Of a DNA stretch of 64,000 nt, positions 34,090 to 45,249 are shown piece by piece. The notes under the pieces were generated by a model that was given only the letters and a program-made list of their open reading frames with translations, did not search any database and was not told where the DNA came from. Source of the DNA: Topomyia yanbarensis (Eukaryota > Arthropoda > Insecta > Diptera > Culicidae); NCBI RefSeq assembly GCF_030247195.1, contig NC_080670.1, positions 157,306,580-157,370,579 of the forward strand, given 5' to 3'. The first letter of the stretch is position 1, and every line of letters starts with the position of its first letter. Made by a program: the position numbers and the translations under genes.

Positions 34090-35460
34090 TCGCTTTTTTG
34101 TACATTGGGCATAAGAAGCCTCGCGTCATATGGTCCTTTCTGCCCTCCGTTGGTCAGAGCATGTACTTCGGTTCCTTTGTGCAGTCTCTAGCAATGTGTC
34201 TCTTCTCACCGCATTTTCTGCACAGAACAGATCTGTTCGGGCCCTCTACGATTCCTTGCCTGATGGCCGTAAGTCAGGTACCACAATTGGTAAAAAAATT
34301 GGTCGCAGTGTTTAATGAACCCAACAAAGTAAAAAAAAGCCAGGCACCCGAAACACATCTCCATTTGTTTAGTAACTCTAGGGATCAATCGTAACGGGCA
34401 CACCGACCATCCGACTTTGATCTTATCGATCGACATGTGCCACTATAGGCCTTCCTCAAACTGATTGACATCTTTCTACAGGTTACATTACGCTCCTGAC
34501 TTCGTCTTCCGTTGTGATCTCCTCCAGATTGCTACACTCGACCACCGCTTCTTGTATTAAAACTCTCACGTTCGTTTCTCCTCCCTCCGCTTATGCCAAG
34601 GGTTCCCGATAGGTCAAGCTCTTGATTAGTAGATCCTTCTTCAGCTTGAACAGCATATCACCTTTCTGAGTCCACCTGGCTCTAGCCTACTATGTTCTCG
34701 TCAGCGTACGTCACGCAGTCGTTTGCTTTGACAACTAGAGCGTCTCTCCTATACCTCTCCTGACGCAGCCGAAGGTCTTCTTGCTTGTTTTTCTTCTCTT
34801 CATCCTTTTCTTTCTATTTTTCCTCCTCTCTTCTGTGGTTTCTACGGTTCCCCATACACTCTCCATTTGTCGGCTGTTTCGTTGTCTTTCACCGACCATC
34901 TTAGGCTTCTTCGGTTCCTCCTCCTCTCCTGGTGTGTCACTTACTCTTTTCTCAGAACTGGAATACCGGTCCGCCTTCTCCGTGCCATAGGCTTCTACTT
35001 TTGCTATCTCTGTGATCTTCAGCGACTTTTGGTCGTTTTCAGTTCCTTTCAGTAATATCATCTGTTCGCATTCGACTGCTACTACGGTGGCATTGATGCT
35101 AATCACTGGATCCCTGATCTGTCCGTGCACGTTGCTCTTGCTTTTCACGAATTCGTAGAGCTCCTCGATTATTTGCCTCGGGTTCATCACTTTAGGCAAC
35201 CCAGACTGCTGGTCTTCTTGGGTAAAGCTTAATTTCGGCGTGCGCATCTAAAATCCTAGCTTTCCTTGGCGATTTATTGGTTTGTTGCCGATCGTGTTTG
35301 GTATGGACTCACTGAGCTGCTCTCGATGCTGATGTTGCGGCTGCATGTGCTGTTGCACGTAGCCGTTTTGCTGGGTCGGTGACCTCGTTAGCCCACTTTT
35401 GGCGAACGGGTTGCCTACACTTGCTCCATTTGAATTGTTTCTGATTTTGTCTTCTTCCAT
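34090..35460 (-). pseudogene. R1 ORF1 (gag-like, CCHC zinc knuckles), broken
   Basis: An RNA-binding ORF1 protein. The minus-strand text begins MEEDKIRNNSNG (35460), reaches a stop at about 35248 and continues in frame from MRTPKLSFTQ (35247) to about 34735, with an acidic-basic linker (EEEEPKKPK, RRKNRKKRMKRRK). After shifts the conserved IKVGWSVCPLRL (34430-34395) and two CCHC knuckles follow: CF.CL.. near 34355, partly lost, and CRKCGEKRHIARDC near 34220-34180. The 170-codon middle piece is the longest open part. One in-frame stop and several frameshifts remove function. Confidence 0.75.
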
Positions 35461-35735
35461 GCTTTTTGGGTCCCAGCTCCAAACCGCTATCTACACAACT
35501 AATAAGTAGTCGCATCTATATGATCCCACGATTACCTTTGCAGCCGCTAGTCGGGAACGTTCAACTGACCCAACTTCCACCGGCTAAAGTGCTGGGTTTC
35601 GAACGTACTTGGACACCTACCAAAGCTTCAACGAGGCGAGGCGCAGCCACTCACCGTTTAGGGGAAGTGTCACCCTTTCTTACTAGCGCAATGGAACGGG
35701 CTGTCGGTTGTCGGCCCGAGGTTCAATTGCAATGA

Positions 35736-37555
35736 AATCCTTATTCGCATTCGAAATATTAGCATCATCGGATGAGCTGGAAAGAGAAATCAATTTCAAT
35801 TCATACCATACAGCAGTGTTCAAGGTCATGTAACGGTTGTTTGATTCATCGTTCTTTCGTTCGGTGTTGCACCGTCATTCAATTATTTTCGATCTAGTTC
35901 TGCTTCATTTGAAAACTACATTTTCTTTCTATGCTGGATCTACGTCAGAAATTCGAACCAATATGCACCTGACATGAACTATTTCACCTTTGCTCGAAAT
36001 TGTTAAAGATACCAACTTCTACTTCCAATCTGTCCACATAACAAAAAATAATCAAATGGTTTAGGAATAAATTGATAATTCATCTGAATTGAAGGCCTTC
36101 CATCCTGTGTGAAACCTCAATGAGCTTAGAAGAGAATTACTAAGAGTGGCTTCGAGACCGAATGCTGATTGCGACAAATACACGCGAATATATTATATTC
36201 ATTTGCATTTGATATTTCACACCACTGAGCGCCGAGCAATGATTTTTTATTTGACCTAGATTACCAAAAAAGTTTCTTCTTTTACAGCATTACCAAAACT
36301 CCAATATTGATACAGATTCTAATGCATAGAGGCCACGTGTGATAACAATGTAATATTTATTTCAAATTTATAATAAACATAACCAATCACGCAATCTTAG
36401 AGTTCATGATTGAGTAAGACCCAACAGCGATGTTTTTTAATTATTTCATAATGTTATTTAAACCACACTTTAACCGCATTTCAGAACTGCAACCGATCGG
36501 TTGTCGATTGAAGAGTGTTATATTTTAGTTGATGCCGCATCGGCAAATGTGCATGTTAAAAACATCACGAGTTACTTCATGATATCTACCACAAAGTTAA
36601 ACCACACAGAATTAAAACCGCCAACAGGTAGCCACTTGAAGCAGCTCTAGTACAGCGGTCTCTACGATGACATATGGCACCGAGCAGATCGCGTAATTGC
36701 ACGCATCCTACTAGACAGCAGAATAGGAAGGCCGTGCGTAAAACACGTCAGTTATGTATGCTGATCGTACTCCCCTCCGTTTCATCCTTCAGCTTTGCGG
36801 CGGTAATTGTCCGTTTCAACCAAACAACCTAGGTCCGATGTTTGTAGGTATGTACCGAGTTAAACCCGCTGCAATACAAGGGGACGCCATATGACACCAC
36901 TCGCTTGATGTACCTTTTCATTTTTTTCAACTTTCGTGATAAGTAATTGTTGCACCTATAATGAGACAGTTCTGAGAAAGATTACCACACTTCCAGAAGG
37001 AACCGAAGGATGATTAAAAAGCGGGCTGAAAGAAGGTTCCCTTTTTTGATCTGTACACACTGTAACCTACCAGCCGGTGATGTGAAGGAATTCGGTTCTC
37101 ACGATTGCATTGATCATCATCGATTGACGTGTTTCCACCCTCACCCCCTACGAGACCGCCTGTGTGATGCAGCATTTAGATACCGATAGCAGACCGACCC
37201 CAATAAATTAAGTAGCCCTACACGATCAAACGCGGCAATATTTTGGGTGTCGCGATAAATTTGTGCTGATAAGTGGTGAATAAATTTGGCTCTTTATTGC
37301 TGCCTGGATTTTATCTGTCCGGATCATCATCGGGGGTAGTCACTAATTAGATATCGCTTTCGGGCAGTTTGAAAATAAGGGCTGGACTGACTGAAATGTG
37401 TGAAACGATATTTATGGGAAATATTTTATTCCATATTGTTTATAGTGGATCAGTACGTGTTCGCGGGTGTGAAAGCAGCGGCACATGTTTCTGGATGTGG
37501 CGTTCTAAGATCCATCACATAGAAGCGTATCATGTGCTTTTCCATGTTAATAACC
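35736..37555. other. no gene recognised
   Basis: AT-rich DNA; no ORF over 64 codons with any recognisable motif, and no inverted repeat noticed. Confidence 0.5.
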
Positions 37556-37606
37556 TTTATTGATTAATGAATGTCTTCTTGACTGTCGAGCTTCTATTAT
37601 CAGGAG

Positions 37607-37807
37607 TTTTTTCGGCTAATCAGTCATAAATTAGACAGCGAAAACAACAATATTGCTTTTACTTCCAACGTTTCAATGGATTTATTCCACCTTTATCAAG
37701 GATTCTAAAAATGTATAGCTCTTGGTAGTTACTGAAGTACATAAATAATTTTACTTACAAAAACTTTGTGTTTTCTTGTAAAGTGTAATGTTGTGGTAAA
37801 ACATGAA
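37607..37807 (-). repeat. Penelope terminal repeat, 3' copy
   Basis: Inverted copy of 39970-40168 with only a few differences. It contains the hammerhead-like motif at 37665-37701 on the minus strand, in the same orientation as the RT. Confidence 0.85.
37665..37701 (-). ncRNA. hammerhead-ribozyme-like motif, 3' copy
   Basis: Same core and hairpin as 40076-40112, on the strand that would be transcribed with the RT. Confidence 0.5.
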
Positions 37808-37816
37808 CTGTCCTAA

Positions 37817-37905
37817 TGTATACTACCCATGATCGCATAGTTGTCCCGTTTTCTATGGGATTTCCTATCTTTATGGGACTGATATGCGATCATGGGCAGT
37901 ATACG
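37817..37905. repeat. small palindrome inside Penelope 3' UTR
   Basis: GTATACT.CCCATGATCGCATA at left is inverted at right, ending GGGCAGTATAC, with an imperfect 40-bp centre. It may be a tiny MITE or a foldback that landed in the 3' UTR. Confidence 0.7.
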
Positions 37906-38087
37906 CGTCATCTAATAGCTATTTTGGTCAAGAATTGAAAAAAAAAAAATTATATTCTGTGTTTAATTTGCTAAGATATATCTACTCACTGCTATTGTTC
38001 GCATATTCATGCACCTACTGTATTTTTTGAAATTTTTCTGCGTTTGAAACGATTCTGTTTCGCGGGTAGAGAACGAGGGAAAAAGCG

Positions 38088-38702
38088 TTATATTCGATCT
38101 GGTAACTGTATTGAACTTGACGGTTGTTGAGTGTTTGCTATAATCGTGCGTATGGTAGTATCGGTAGTGTAAGTGTTGTCAGTTTTATAGTTTCTATTAT
38201 GTAGTGTTTGTAGAATTCCTGCATATGTACAACTAAGTCCGTCGGTATCTGTGCGTTTGTTTATAGTTTTTTGCTGGTTGATGATATGACACATTTCCAA
38301 TATAGGAAGAGCTGTCGTTCGGTTATGTTGATCGAGTATCTTCACCTTGTTTACATCGAAGTTATGATGATGTGTAATGCTGTGTTCGAGGAGAGCTGTT
38401 TTTTGTTTTAGTTCGACTATCTGGATGTCTTCACTGGTGTGTCCTGCTTCCCTGAGTAAGTTGAGCTTTTTTATGTTTGAGCGGTGTGCAGCTATCCTTG
38501 TTTTAAGCATGTTAGAAGTCATGCCCACATATGATGATGGGCAGTTTTGGCATGGTATGCTGTATATCACATTGCTCAAATTATCCTGCGGTATGCTATC
38601 TTTGACCTTGCTGAAAAGATTTGCTACTGTTTTGATGTTGCGAAAAGCTAGTGAGACATCCGGGTAGTCTCTTTTTAGGGTTTTTGCTATTTTATGCGTC
38701 AA
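38088..38702 (-). pseudogene. Penelope GIY-YIG endonuclease domain
   Basis: The C-terminal endonuclease that nicks target DNA. In the 204-codon frame: VIYSIPC (IYS at 46-48), SSYVGMT (YVG at 58-60), R69, H73 and E106-H107, the expected order of GIY-YIG residues, with CQNC (51-54), the Penelope-specific Cys pair between the two half-motifs. The domain is whole, but lies in a different frame from the thumb region upstream. The frame ends at 38088; about 280 bp of 3' UTR follow to the terminal repeat. Confidence 0.88.
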
Positions 38703-38737
38703 TGACGGTATGTTTGGAAGTGACCGGTAAGTATGTT

Positions 38738-39073
38738 TCAGGTTTTCATCAGGATTGGAAAGTTGTGTGGTAGGTATTGCGCGTGTTTTGTTATTGTTAA
38801 TCTGTTTCGCAGCGACTTTGGGTAGTCGTTTTGTTTTAAATATTTGTCCACGATTTGGATTTGCTCCGGTCTGTTGAGATTGGTAAACAGTTTTTCCACT
38901 CTGCTGATAAAGTTTTTTGCCACGTTGATTTTTTGCTGGTATGAATGGTATGAGTGGAAGTTAAGAAAACGTCCACTTGCTATGGGTTTGGAATACCACT
39001 CAGTACGTATCTCTTGGTTTTCCGTGCGTACTAGTACCATGTCGAGATATGATAATCTGCGATTTTCTTCCAA
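38738..39073 (-). pseudogene. Penelope RT thumb and linker, second frame
   Basis: Continues the RT after a frameshift: MEENRRLSYLDMVLVR, IRTEWYSKPIASGRFLNFHS, then a helical linker. The block SYLD..(V)R...WYSKPI...LN(F/Y)HS is typical just after the YVDD domain in Penelope-like RTs. Confidence 0.85.
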
Positions 39074-40011
39074 TTCATAGGTGAAATGTATATGTTTGTC
39101 ATTTGAGGATTATTGAGGATATCGTGCACTTGTTTGAGTTTGTTGAGAGGTATAGCCATTATGAAATCGTCTACATATTTTTTGAGAATTGGTGGTTTGA
39201 AACTTAATTTTGTAATGGTTGTGTCTAATAGTCCTTCTAGAACGAGGTCGGCTAGAACGGGTGATAGAGGGTTTCCCATAGCTGTTCCAATGATTTGTCG
39301 GCAGTATTTGTCGTCGAATTTGAAGTAACTGGAATCTATGCAAAATGCGACAATTTCCAATAGGAGGTCAAGGTTGATATTCGTGTGTTGTTTGATATTG
39401 TTCCAGTTGTATATGATATTGTGTGTTATCAATGATTTAGGTATACATGTAAGTAGTGATACAACGTCGAAAGACACTAAAATATAATCCGGTGGAAGAG
39501 TTATTGTATTTATGTATTCGCAGAATGTGAATGAGTCCTTTATGTTGTATGTTGTTGATATGGAGCTTTTGAGAATTTGTCCAATGAACTTTGAGAGGCA
39601 GTACGACGGGGCGGTCATATTGGGAACGACCGGTCGGAGAGGTAATCCTGGCTTGTGTGCTTTGGGTTGGCCATAAATTCTTGGACAAGATGCTTTGTAC
39701 GTTGTTAGTTGACTTGCAGTTTTGGGGTCAACGAGTTTTAGTTGTTTGAGCCTTTGAACTAAACTGTTGTTCTGTTTTTGGAATTTTAGGGTTGGATCAC
39801 GGTCTATCTTGAGATATGTCTGAGTATCGTTGAGTAGTGAGAACATTCTGGTTTGGTAGTCCGCAGTGGTCATTAGTACTGTTTTATTACCTTTGTCTGA
39901 TTGTAGAACTGCTATGTCAGGATTCTCTTTCAAAAATTTGCGTGTTATTTTGGTAGCTGAATTGCATGTTTCATGTTTTACCACAACATTACACTTTACA
40001 AGAAAATACAA
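39031..40011 (-). pseudogene. Penelope-like reverse transcriptase (N-terminally truncated)
   Basis: Reverse transcriptase of the Penelope class, related to telomerase RT. In the 326-codon frame: SDKGNKTV at 38-45, PRIYGQPKAHKPG at 110-122, SFDVVSLLTCIP with catalytic D182 (LLTCIP replaces the usual LFTNIP), GTAMGNPLSPVLADL at 242-256 and YVDD with D281-D282 at 279-282. The frame then shifts into 39073-38738 (SYLDMVLVR, WYSKPI, LNFHSYHS), the thumb region. The first residues derive from the terminal repeat and the normal N-terminal 150-200 residues are missing. Two frameshifts separate RT from the endonuclease, so no functional polyprotein is made. Confidence 0.9.
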
Positions 40012-40168
40012 AGTTTTTGTAAGTAAAATTATTTATGTACTTCAGTAACTACCAAGAGCTATACATTTTTAGAATCCTTGATAAAGGTGGAATAAATCCA
40101 TTGAAACGTTGGAAGTAAAAGCAATATTGTTGTTTTCGCTGTCTAATTTATGACTGATTAGCCGAAAA
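39970..40168 (+). repeat. Penelope terminal repeat, inverted 5' copy
   Basis: Matches the other terminal copy in inverse orientation. The RT reading frame starts inside it (MYFLVKCNVVVKH is repeat-encoded). Confidence 0.85.
40076..40112 (+). ncRNA. hammerhead-ribozyme-like motif in Penelope terminal repeat
   Basis: The order is CCTTGATAAAG, a short hairpin (GTGGA pairing with TCCAT), then TGAAACG. Penelope-like terminal repeats are known to carry type I hammerhead ribozymes with CUGAUGA and GAAA cores. Here the first core is degenerate (CTTGATAA), so activity is doubtful. The same motif is at 37665-37701 (-) and a variant at 19306-19339 (+). Confidence 0.5.
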
Positions 40169-40186
40169 AAAAATTTATTGATTAAT

Positions 40187-42027
40187 TTAACATGTTCTAC
40201 AAACTTGCAGGTATCACCAAAATACAACTTTTAGTTTAAGGAACTAATAACGTAAAATCAATAGTTTTTTCATATAAATTTGCACTATTTTCATTAAAGA
40301 TTATTTGTTTTTTTATGCACCCTTATGCAGCCAAACTTAGGCTATTCCGATACTCTATTATTCCTACAATAAATTTAATATTACATTGAAACAACATGTA
40401 GCGGGACGCATTGTTTGGGTGATCATTCATGTACGAAATAAAAAAAAACTGCAGAATGAGAGCCACCTACAGAATGAATGTTCCAGAATGGCACTTCCCC
40501 GAATGTGTACGGCAGTCAGAAAGTCTTACAATTTTATGAGAAATCGAGGGGATATGAATTACTCACACGGTCTTCAAAGCCCCGGATTCCCCTATACAAT
40601 TTATCATATTTTTAGCTAGCGGGTACTAATTAAAGTTGGGTGTTTTCGGAATTGGATTGAATGTTTGAAGCCACTTTAAAATTCAAGATGGCGAATTCCG
40701 GTTTAGATATTCTCTATAACCTCAACAATATGGGTATTTTAGAAATGGGCTTGACGAGTTGATGCCGGAAATCGATATCTAAAGCCATCTTCTTTGATTA
40801 ATCTTCTACAAAATTCGTAGATGAATTTGGCTCAAATTTTTCATTTTTTTTTAAATTGTAGAGTGGGGTCAAGTAAATCAGTTTTTGATGAACATGTGCG
40901 ATGGTATTTTTGCACTGATTTTGACTAACAAGCACTCGTTGGAAAGGTTATACATCTAGCAACGTTTTGACAATAATAATTTTATGCCTGGCTAAATATT
41001 TTCAAACTTAATTTCAATAAGTCAAAGGTAATTTTTTCGATGTCTTTTGAAACCTGGGAGTGCGATAGGTCACTGCATTCGAGGTTAAATAAAACATTGA
41101 CACACTTAGAAAATCAGCGATTCAAGCGATTGAAGAGCACAAATACTGCAGTTTATTTAAAAATAATAGCACAAATAATAAACGCAATTTATTGACGTCA
41201 TTCAGGTAAAAACGATGTTGTAAATGATGTGAAAAATCATAAAACCACGGAAGGAACTGTTGAAAACTGTTGTTGCTGCTGCGTCTGACTTTGTTCTTAC
41301 GAACGGCTTCTCCCGTGTCCTCGTCGTCGCCAAAGTGCGGAATTGAAGTTGTGCATTCCGGCTAACGTGGTTGCTTAGCTGTACGACGATCACGTTTGCG
41401 CTTCGGAGAATTTTTTCGGATTCCTTTTTATTCTCTTTTCCGGTCATGTTTTTTTTATTAGTTAATTCAACAATACTGTCGGGGACCAGCCTAGCCCTCT
41501 CCGATAGCTCAATTGGTGTTGCTAGGCTCCCGACATCGATTAGGATTGAAAAGATCCAAACGGATAGAATGACATGTGTTTTGCAACGACCTTATGTAGC
41601 TCCATTTTTGTTCGGGATTAGTGTGCAGTTAAAGATCTCCGGTAAATAACCCGGTGAGAACTCTTGCTACCAGCGTGATATCGGTCGAAAAGAGAGCAAT
41701 GATCGATACACTCTTATCAGTGGCCGACGCCAAACGATCGTGTTTCCCGCCAAATGAGATCTTTGATACCAACAAAAGGGGGTTGATTACTCGGCGTATG
41801 AGTGCGGCTCCAGGAATGTAGTGCTACTTCCAAAGAAATACCTTAAATTGTTATAGGTAATAGGTTATAGGTAGGCTTCCATTTATGACGAATACTTTTC
41901 CATCATACTAGCACGGAATGTCTCGAACTGGACCTTGAACTGCATAGAGACTGATCGAATACTGGCGCCATCCTGAATAGATGCAATTGCGTTCTCTTCA
42001 CTTCGTTTTGGCGTTTTTCTAATCGTC
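40187..42027. other. no gene recognised
   Basis: AT-rich DNA. A pair of weak inverted words (AAGATGGC and GCCATCTT at about 40686 and 40780) may mark an old MITE. A tRNA-like A-box word (TAGCTCAATTGG, about 41504) has no convincing B box. No coding signal. Confidence 0.45.
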
Positions 42028-42077
42028 ATAATAAAAAATGACGCGGTGGGCAAATCCGACCTCTAAATAATGGGGTA
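42028..42077. mobile_element. fragment of the GGTGGGGTAAATCCGAC MITE
   Basis: AAAAATGACGCGGTGGGCAA and AAATCCGACCTCTAAATA here are the inverse of 10935-10990 inside the element at 10389-11343. Confidence 0.65.
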
Positions 42078-42119
42078 CACACATGCATACTCACACACAT
42101 ATACATATATACACACATG
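42070..42119. repeat. (ACAY)n-like microsatellite
   Basis: ACACACAT/ACATATAC units running up to the 5' end of the truncated R1 copy. Waldo-group R1 elements are known to insert in (ACAY)n. Confidence 0.75.
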
Positions 42120-44100
42120 CAGCGAAAGTGGAGGATGGAAGCCTTCAACAAAGGCCTCTTCGTTGAGGCACTTCGGCCGAACGGCAGGACCGAGAACGTG
42201 GGTGCGGCTAATGCACCAAGAAGGATTATGACGGCTTGTGACGCCACAATGTCGCGAAAACTGGAATCACGCAATAGACGGCTTATTGGTGGAACGAGAT
42301 GCTTAGAACAATATCGGAGCCACATAGATAAGAGCGCAAGGCAGAGTTTCGGGAAACTAGAGCCGCTTTAAAACAGGAGATCAGTCTTAGCAAGTCAGAC
42401 TGCCACAAGGAGCTGTGCCCAGAAGTATTCACCACTCCCTGGCGTGACGCGGCCCGAGTCGTGATGGCAAGGATGAAGGGCTCGACGATGCCAGCCAAAA
42501 TGTGCCCGGATACGCTGAAGATAATAGTTGAGGGTCTTTTCCCAAAACACGATCCAACTGGATGACTACCGACACCGTACGGCAAAGAAGATTGAGCAAA
42601 CATGGACGATCGGCAAGTGACTAACTTTGACCTCGAAGAAGCATCTAATCGCATGAAATCCAAGAAAGCCTCTGATCCAAATAGAATACCGAAAGTAGTG
42701 CTGAAAGCTGCGATCTTGGCATATCCGTACATGTTCAGGATGGTGCTGCAGGAGTGTTTAAATGAAGGTAATTTTCTCGAAATGTGGAAAGTACAAAAGC
42801 TGGTGTTGCTGCCGAAGGCATGGAAGCCACCGAGTAATACGGCCTCGTATAGGCCCAGATGTCTGCTGGATCCACTCGGACAACTCCTGGAAAGAATCAT
42901 CCTTAACAGGCTAACGAAATGCACGTAGAGTTTGCGCGGACTGTCCAAGATGCAGTTAGGATTCCGTAAATGCGAGTCACAGCGGGCGTTCCTCAGGGCT
43001 CTATTCTCAGTTCAACTAAATATTTGGAACGGGATGTACGAGGGGGTCTTAACACTGCGGCTGCCCAAAAAAGTCAAAATCGTGGGTTTCGCGAACGACG
43101 TGACACTAACTTGAAGAAGTGGAGGTGTCGGTGTCGGAGACAATAGACGCGATCGAGAGCTGGAAGAACGGGGACAAGCTGCAAATAGCTCACCACAAGA
43201 CGGAGGTGTTGTTGGTCAGCAACTGCAAAGCGATTCAGTGGATGCAGATCGACGTCGGAGGGCATGTGATTGTATCGAAGCATGCTCTGAGGCAATTGGG
43301 AGTGATAATCGACGACCGGTTGTGCTTCAACAACCACGTCGACTACACTTGCGAAAAGTCGGCGAAGGCAACGATCGCAATTGCGAAAATCATGCCAAAT
43401 GCCAGGGGTTCAAAAATCAGCACGAGACGTCTGCTATCTACTGTTTTGTCATCGATAATCTGATATAGGGTTCCTGCCTGGGGTGCTGCGCTGAAAAAAC
43501 CAAGCGGAACCGTGAAAAGTTGAACGAGAGCTTCCGGCTGATGGTCGTACGAGTCGCGAGTGCGCACAGAGCAATATCGTCGGAGGCAGTATACATGATC
43601 GCCGGGATGATTCCCATCTGCAGCACTCTAGCTGAAGCCATGGAATGCTACCAGAGGAGAAATGCACGTATTGCTAGGAGACTGATCCGAGTGGACTCGT
43701 TGGCTAAGTGGCAGCAAGAGTGGGACAACGCGGAGAAAAGAAGGTAAACCAACCGACTCATCCCAAGCGTGTCAACTTGGGTGTATAGGAAGCATGGAGA
43801 GGTGAAATTACTTTTGACGCAGTTTTTGTCCGGGCACGGATGCTTCCGGAAGTATTTGACTTGGTTTGGACACGCTTCGTCACGCCTTTGTCCGGAATGT
43901 GTCTATATACAAGAGACACCAGAACACACGGTCTTCTAATACCCTAGGTTCGAAGATGTTCGAAGAGCTCTTCCCGGCGTGACAGCCGAAAATATCGTCG
44001 AAGAAATGTGCCACGACGAACATATCACGGATGCTGTCAACAGAAAAGTGACACGTATACTCTCCCAGTTGCGTAGTACAGTAGTACAGTGAATAGTACA
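42119..44100 (+). pseudogene. R1 ORF2 remnant (RT and Cys/His end)
   Basis: In order: KWRMEAFNKGLFVEALR (42123-42175), SKSDCHKELC (about 42400), VTNFDLEEASNRMKSKKASD (42617-42676), LLPKAWKPPSNTASYRPRCL (42807-42866) and LSKMQLGFRKC (42943-42975). The text then jumps to RVTAGVPQGSILS (about 42975-43015), so roughly 125 residues including the catalytic Asp block are deleted. Next come KIVGFANDVTLT (FAND replaces the catalytic FADD), LQIAHHKTEVLLVSN (43180-43225), LGVIIDDRLCFNNHVDYTC (43298-43352) and LCPECVYIQETPEHTVF (43890-43938). The loss of the RT core and several shifts make it inactive. Confidence 0.8.
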
Positions 44101-44589
44101 TGATGTAGAAACGGGTTGTCGTGGCGCCAGCGGACGCCTGGCTCCACCGGAATCGCCGGACCGATCTCCATACCCTACCGGTTGGCCCGTGAAATGCCAC
44201 AGAAGAATCGGTTTCAAGAGAACTTCCAACGCCGCAAGCCTCTCCTTCAGGTGTAATCTAAGTTCATCGCTGGAGATCAGATGGGTGGCGTGTGACAAAG
44301 TAGTGGGTTTGGATCGTCATGGTGTCAGCGTAACGGAAGTCAGGGTCCACCCAGAATCGTCAGACCAACCTTGTCAATGTACCGGTTTGCCCGCGTAAGA
44401 AGGGATGGCAACGCGCCGCAAAGACGAATGGGCTGGAGTAGTACTAGAGTTGCCGTCCCCAAACGGTGCAGAGAGAATTAGTTAATCAAATTGCCGTCTT
44501 CATCGAAACGAGTACAGCGAGCCAGCAGCCGCTAGAGGCTACCACAAACGCTGTGCATGAGCATTGAGCACAGCACAGTTACAAGCTGA

Positions 44590-44760
44590 AAGAAATCAGT
44601 CAAGTTGCTTCAGGAAGTATCTTTATCGGTTCGCTTACGCACCTTCGCTGCCTGAAGTGCTATGGCGTGAAGGGAACGCCGATGCACGTGATCTTCGACT
44701 ATCCCAGATTCGAGGAAGTGCGTAGCGAGATACCTGCTCTAAGAGCAGAGAACGCATACG
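44590..44760 (+). pseudogene. second R1 C-terminal fragment
   Basis: LTHLRCLKCYGVKGTPMHVI (44630-44690) and DYPRFEEVRSEIPAL reproduce the Cys/His end of R1 ORF2 a second time, 700 bp after the first. It points to a tandem or nested second copy. Confidence 0.65.
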
Positions 44761-45249
44761 GTAGAAAGGACGTAGAATACGAATCAAGGGAATTAGTTGA
44801 GTAATCGCTCTGATCCTAGTGGAACTGCAGAAGAAACGGAGATACGACCCACAACTAACAGTTCGAATAAGTGCACCTTACCGCTCACTGTGGAGTAGGC
44901 TAAATCCACTGCCGGGGATTAGCTCGAGTAGATTGCAACGAAACGGGGAGCTAAACGGCTCATGCAAAAGAACATAGGTATCGGGAGAAGTCCACTGCCG
45001 GGGAATTCACAGTCCGGGTAGAGTAGATTCACCGCAAAAGACTATCCGAGTATATCGTGACAAAGCTGGAATCTAATCAGCTCACGAAACGGGTATCGCT
45101 ATCGGAGAAAAATTCCGTCGTCGGGAAACTCTCAGTTGAAGTAGAGTGAGTTCATCGCCGGAGACTTTTTGAGTAGATCGTGATCAAGCACGGAGAGCAA
45201 GAGAAGCGTCGATAGCTAATTGCCTCAAAGATCGTGCTATTTCATGGAT

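Larger units (their letters stand above)
31270..35735 (-). mobile_element. R1-clade LINE (Waldo-like), nearly full length, defective
   Basis: A minus-strand element with a GC-rich 5' leader (about 35460-35735), a gag-like ORF1, an ORF2 with AP-endonuclease, RT and Cys/His end, and a 3' UTR (31270-31940) with repeated modules that also occur in the other R1 copies. Stops, shifts and a deletion of the central RT make it inactive. R1-clade assignment rests on the gag zinc knuckles, the CPECVNVQETLEHVAFECP end and the absence of RNase H. Confidence 0.8.
37569..40173 (-). mobile_element. Penelope-like element with inverted terminal repeats and 13-bp target duplication
   Basis: A minus-strand Penelope-like retroelement. 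Its ends are a 200-bp sequence present in opposite orientation at 37607-37807 and 39970-40168, almost identical. The element plus a 38-bp left tail is flanked by TTTATTGATTAAT at 37556-37568 and 40174-40186, which I read as a 13-bp target duplication. The interior carries RT and GIY-YIG endonuclease text. The RT begins directly inside the right repeat, so the 5' part of the coding region is missing. Inverted terminal copies joined to a truncated body are known for this class. Confidence 0.85.

Noticed and set aside
41470..41600. tRNA-like or SINE-like block with an A-box word near 41504
   Set aside because: No matching B box or cloverleaf could be drawn (GGATTGAAAAGATCC is a poor match), and no second copy was seen.
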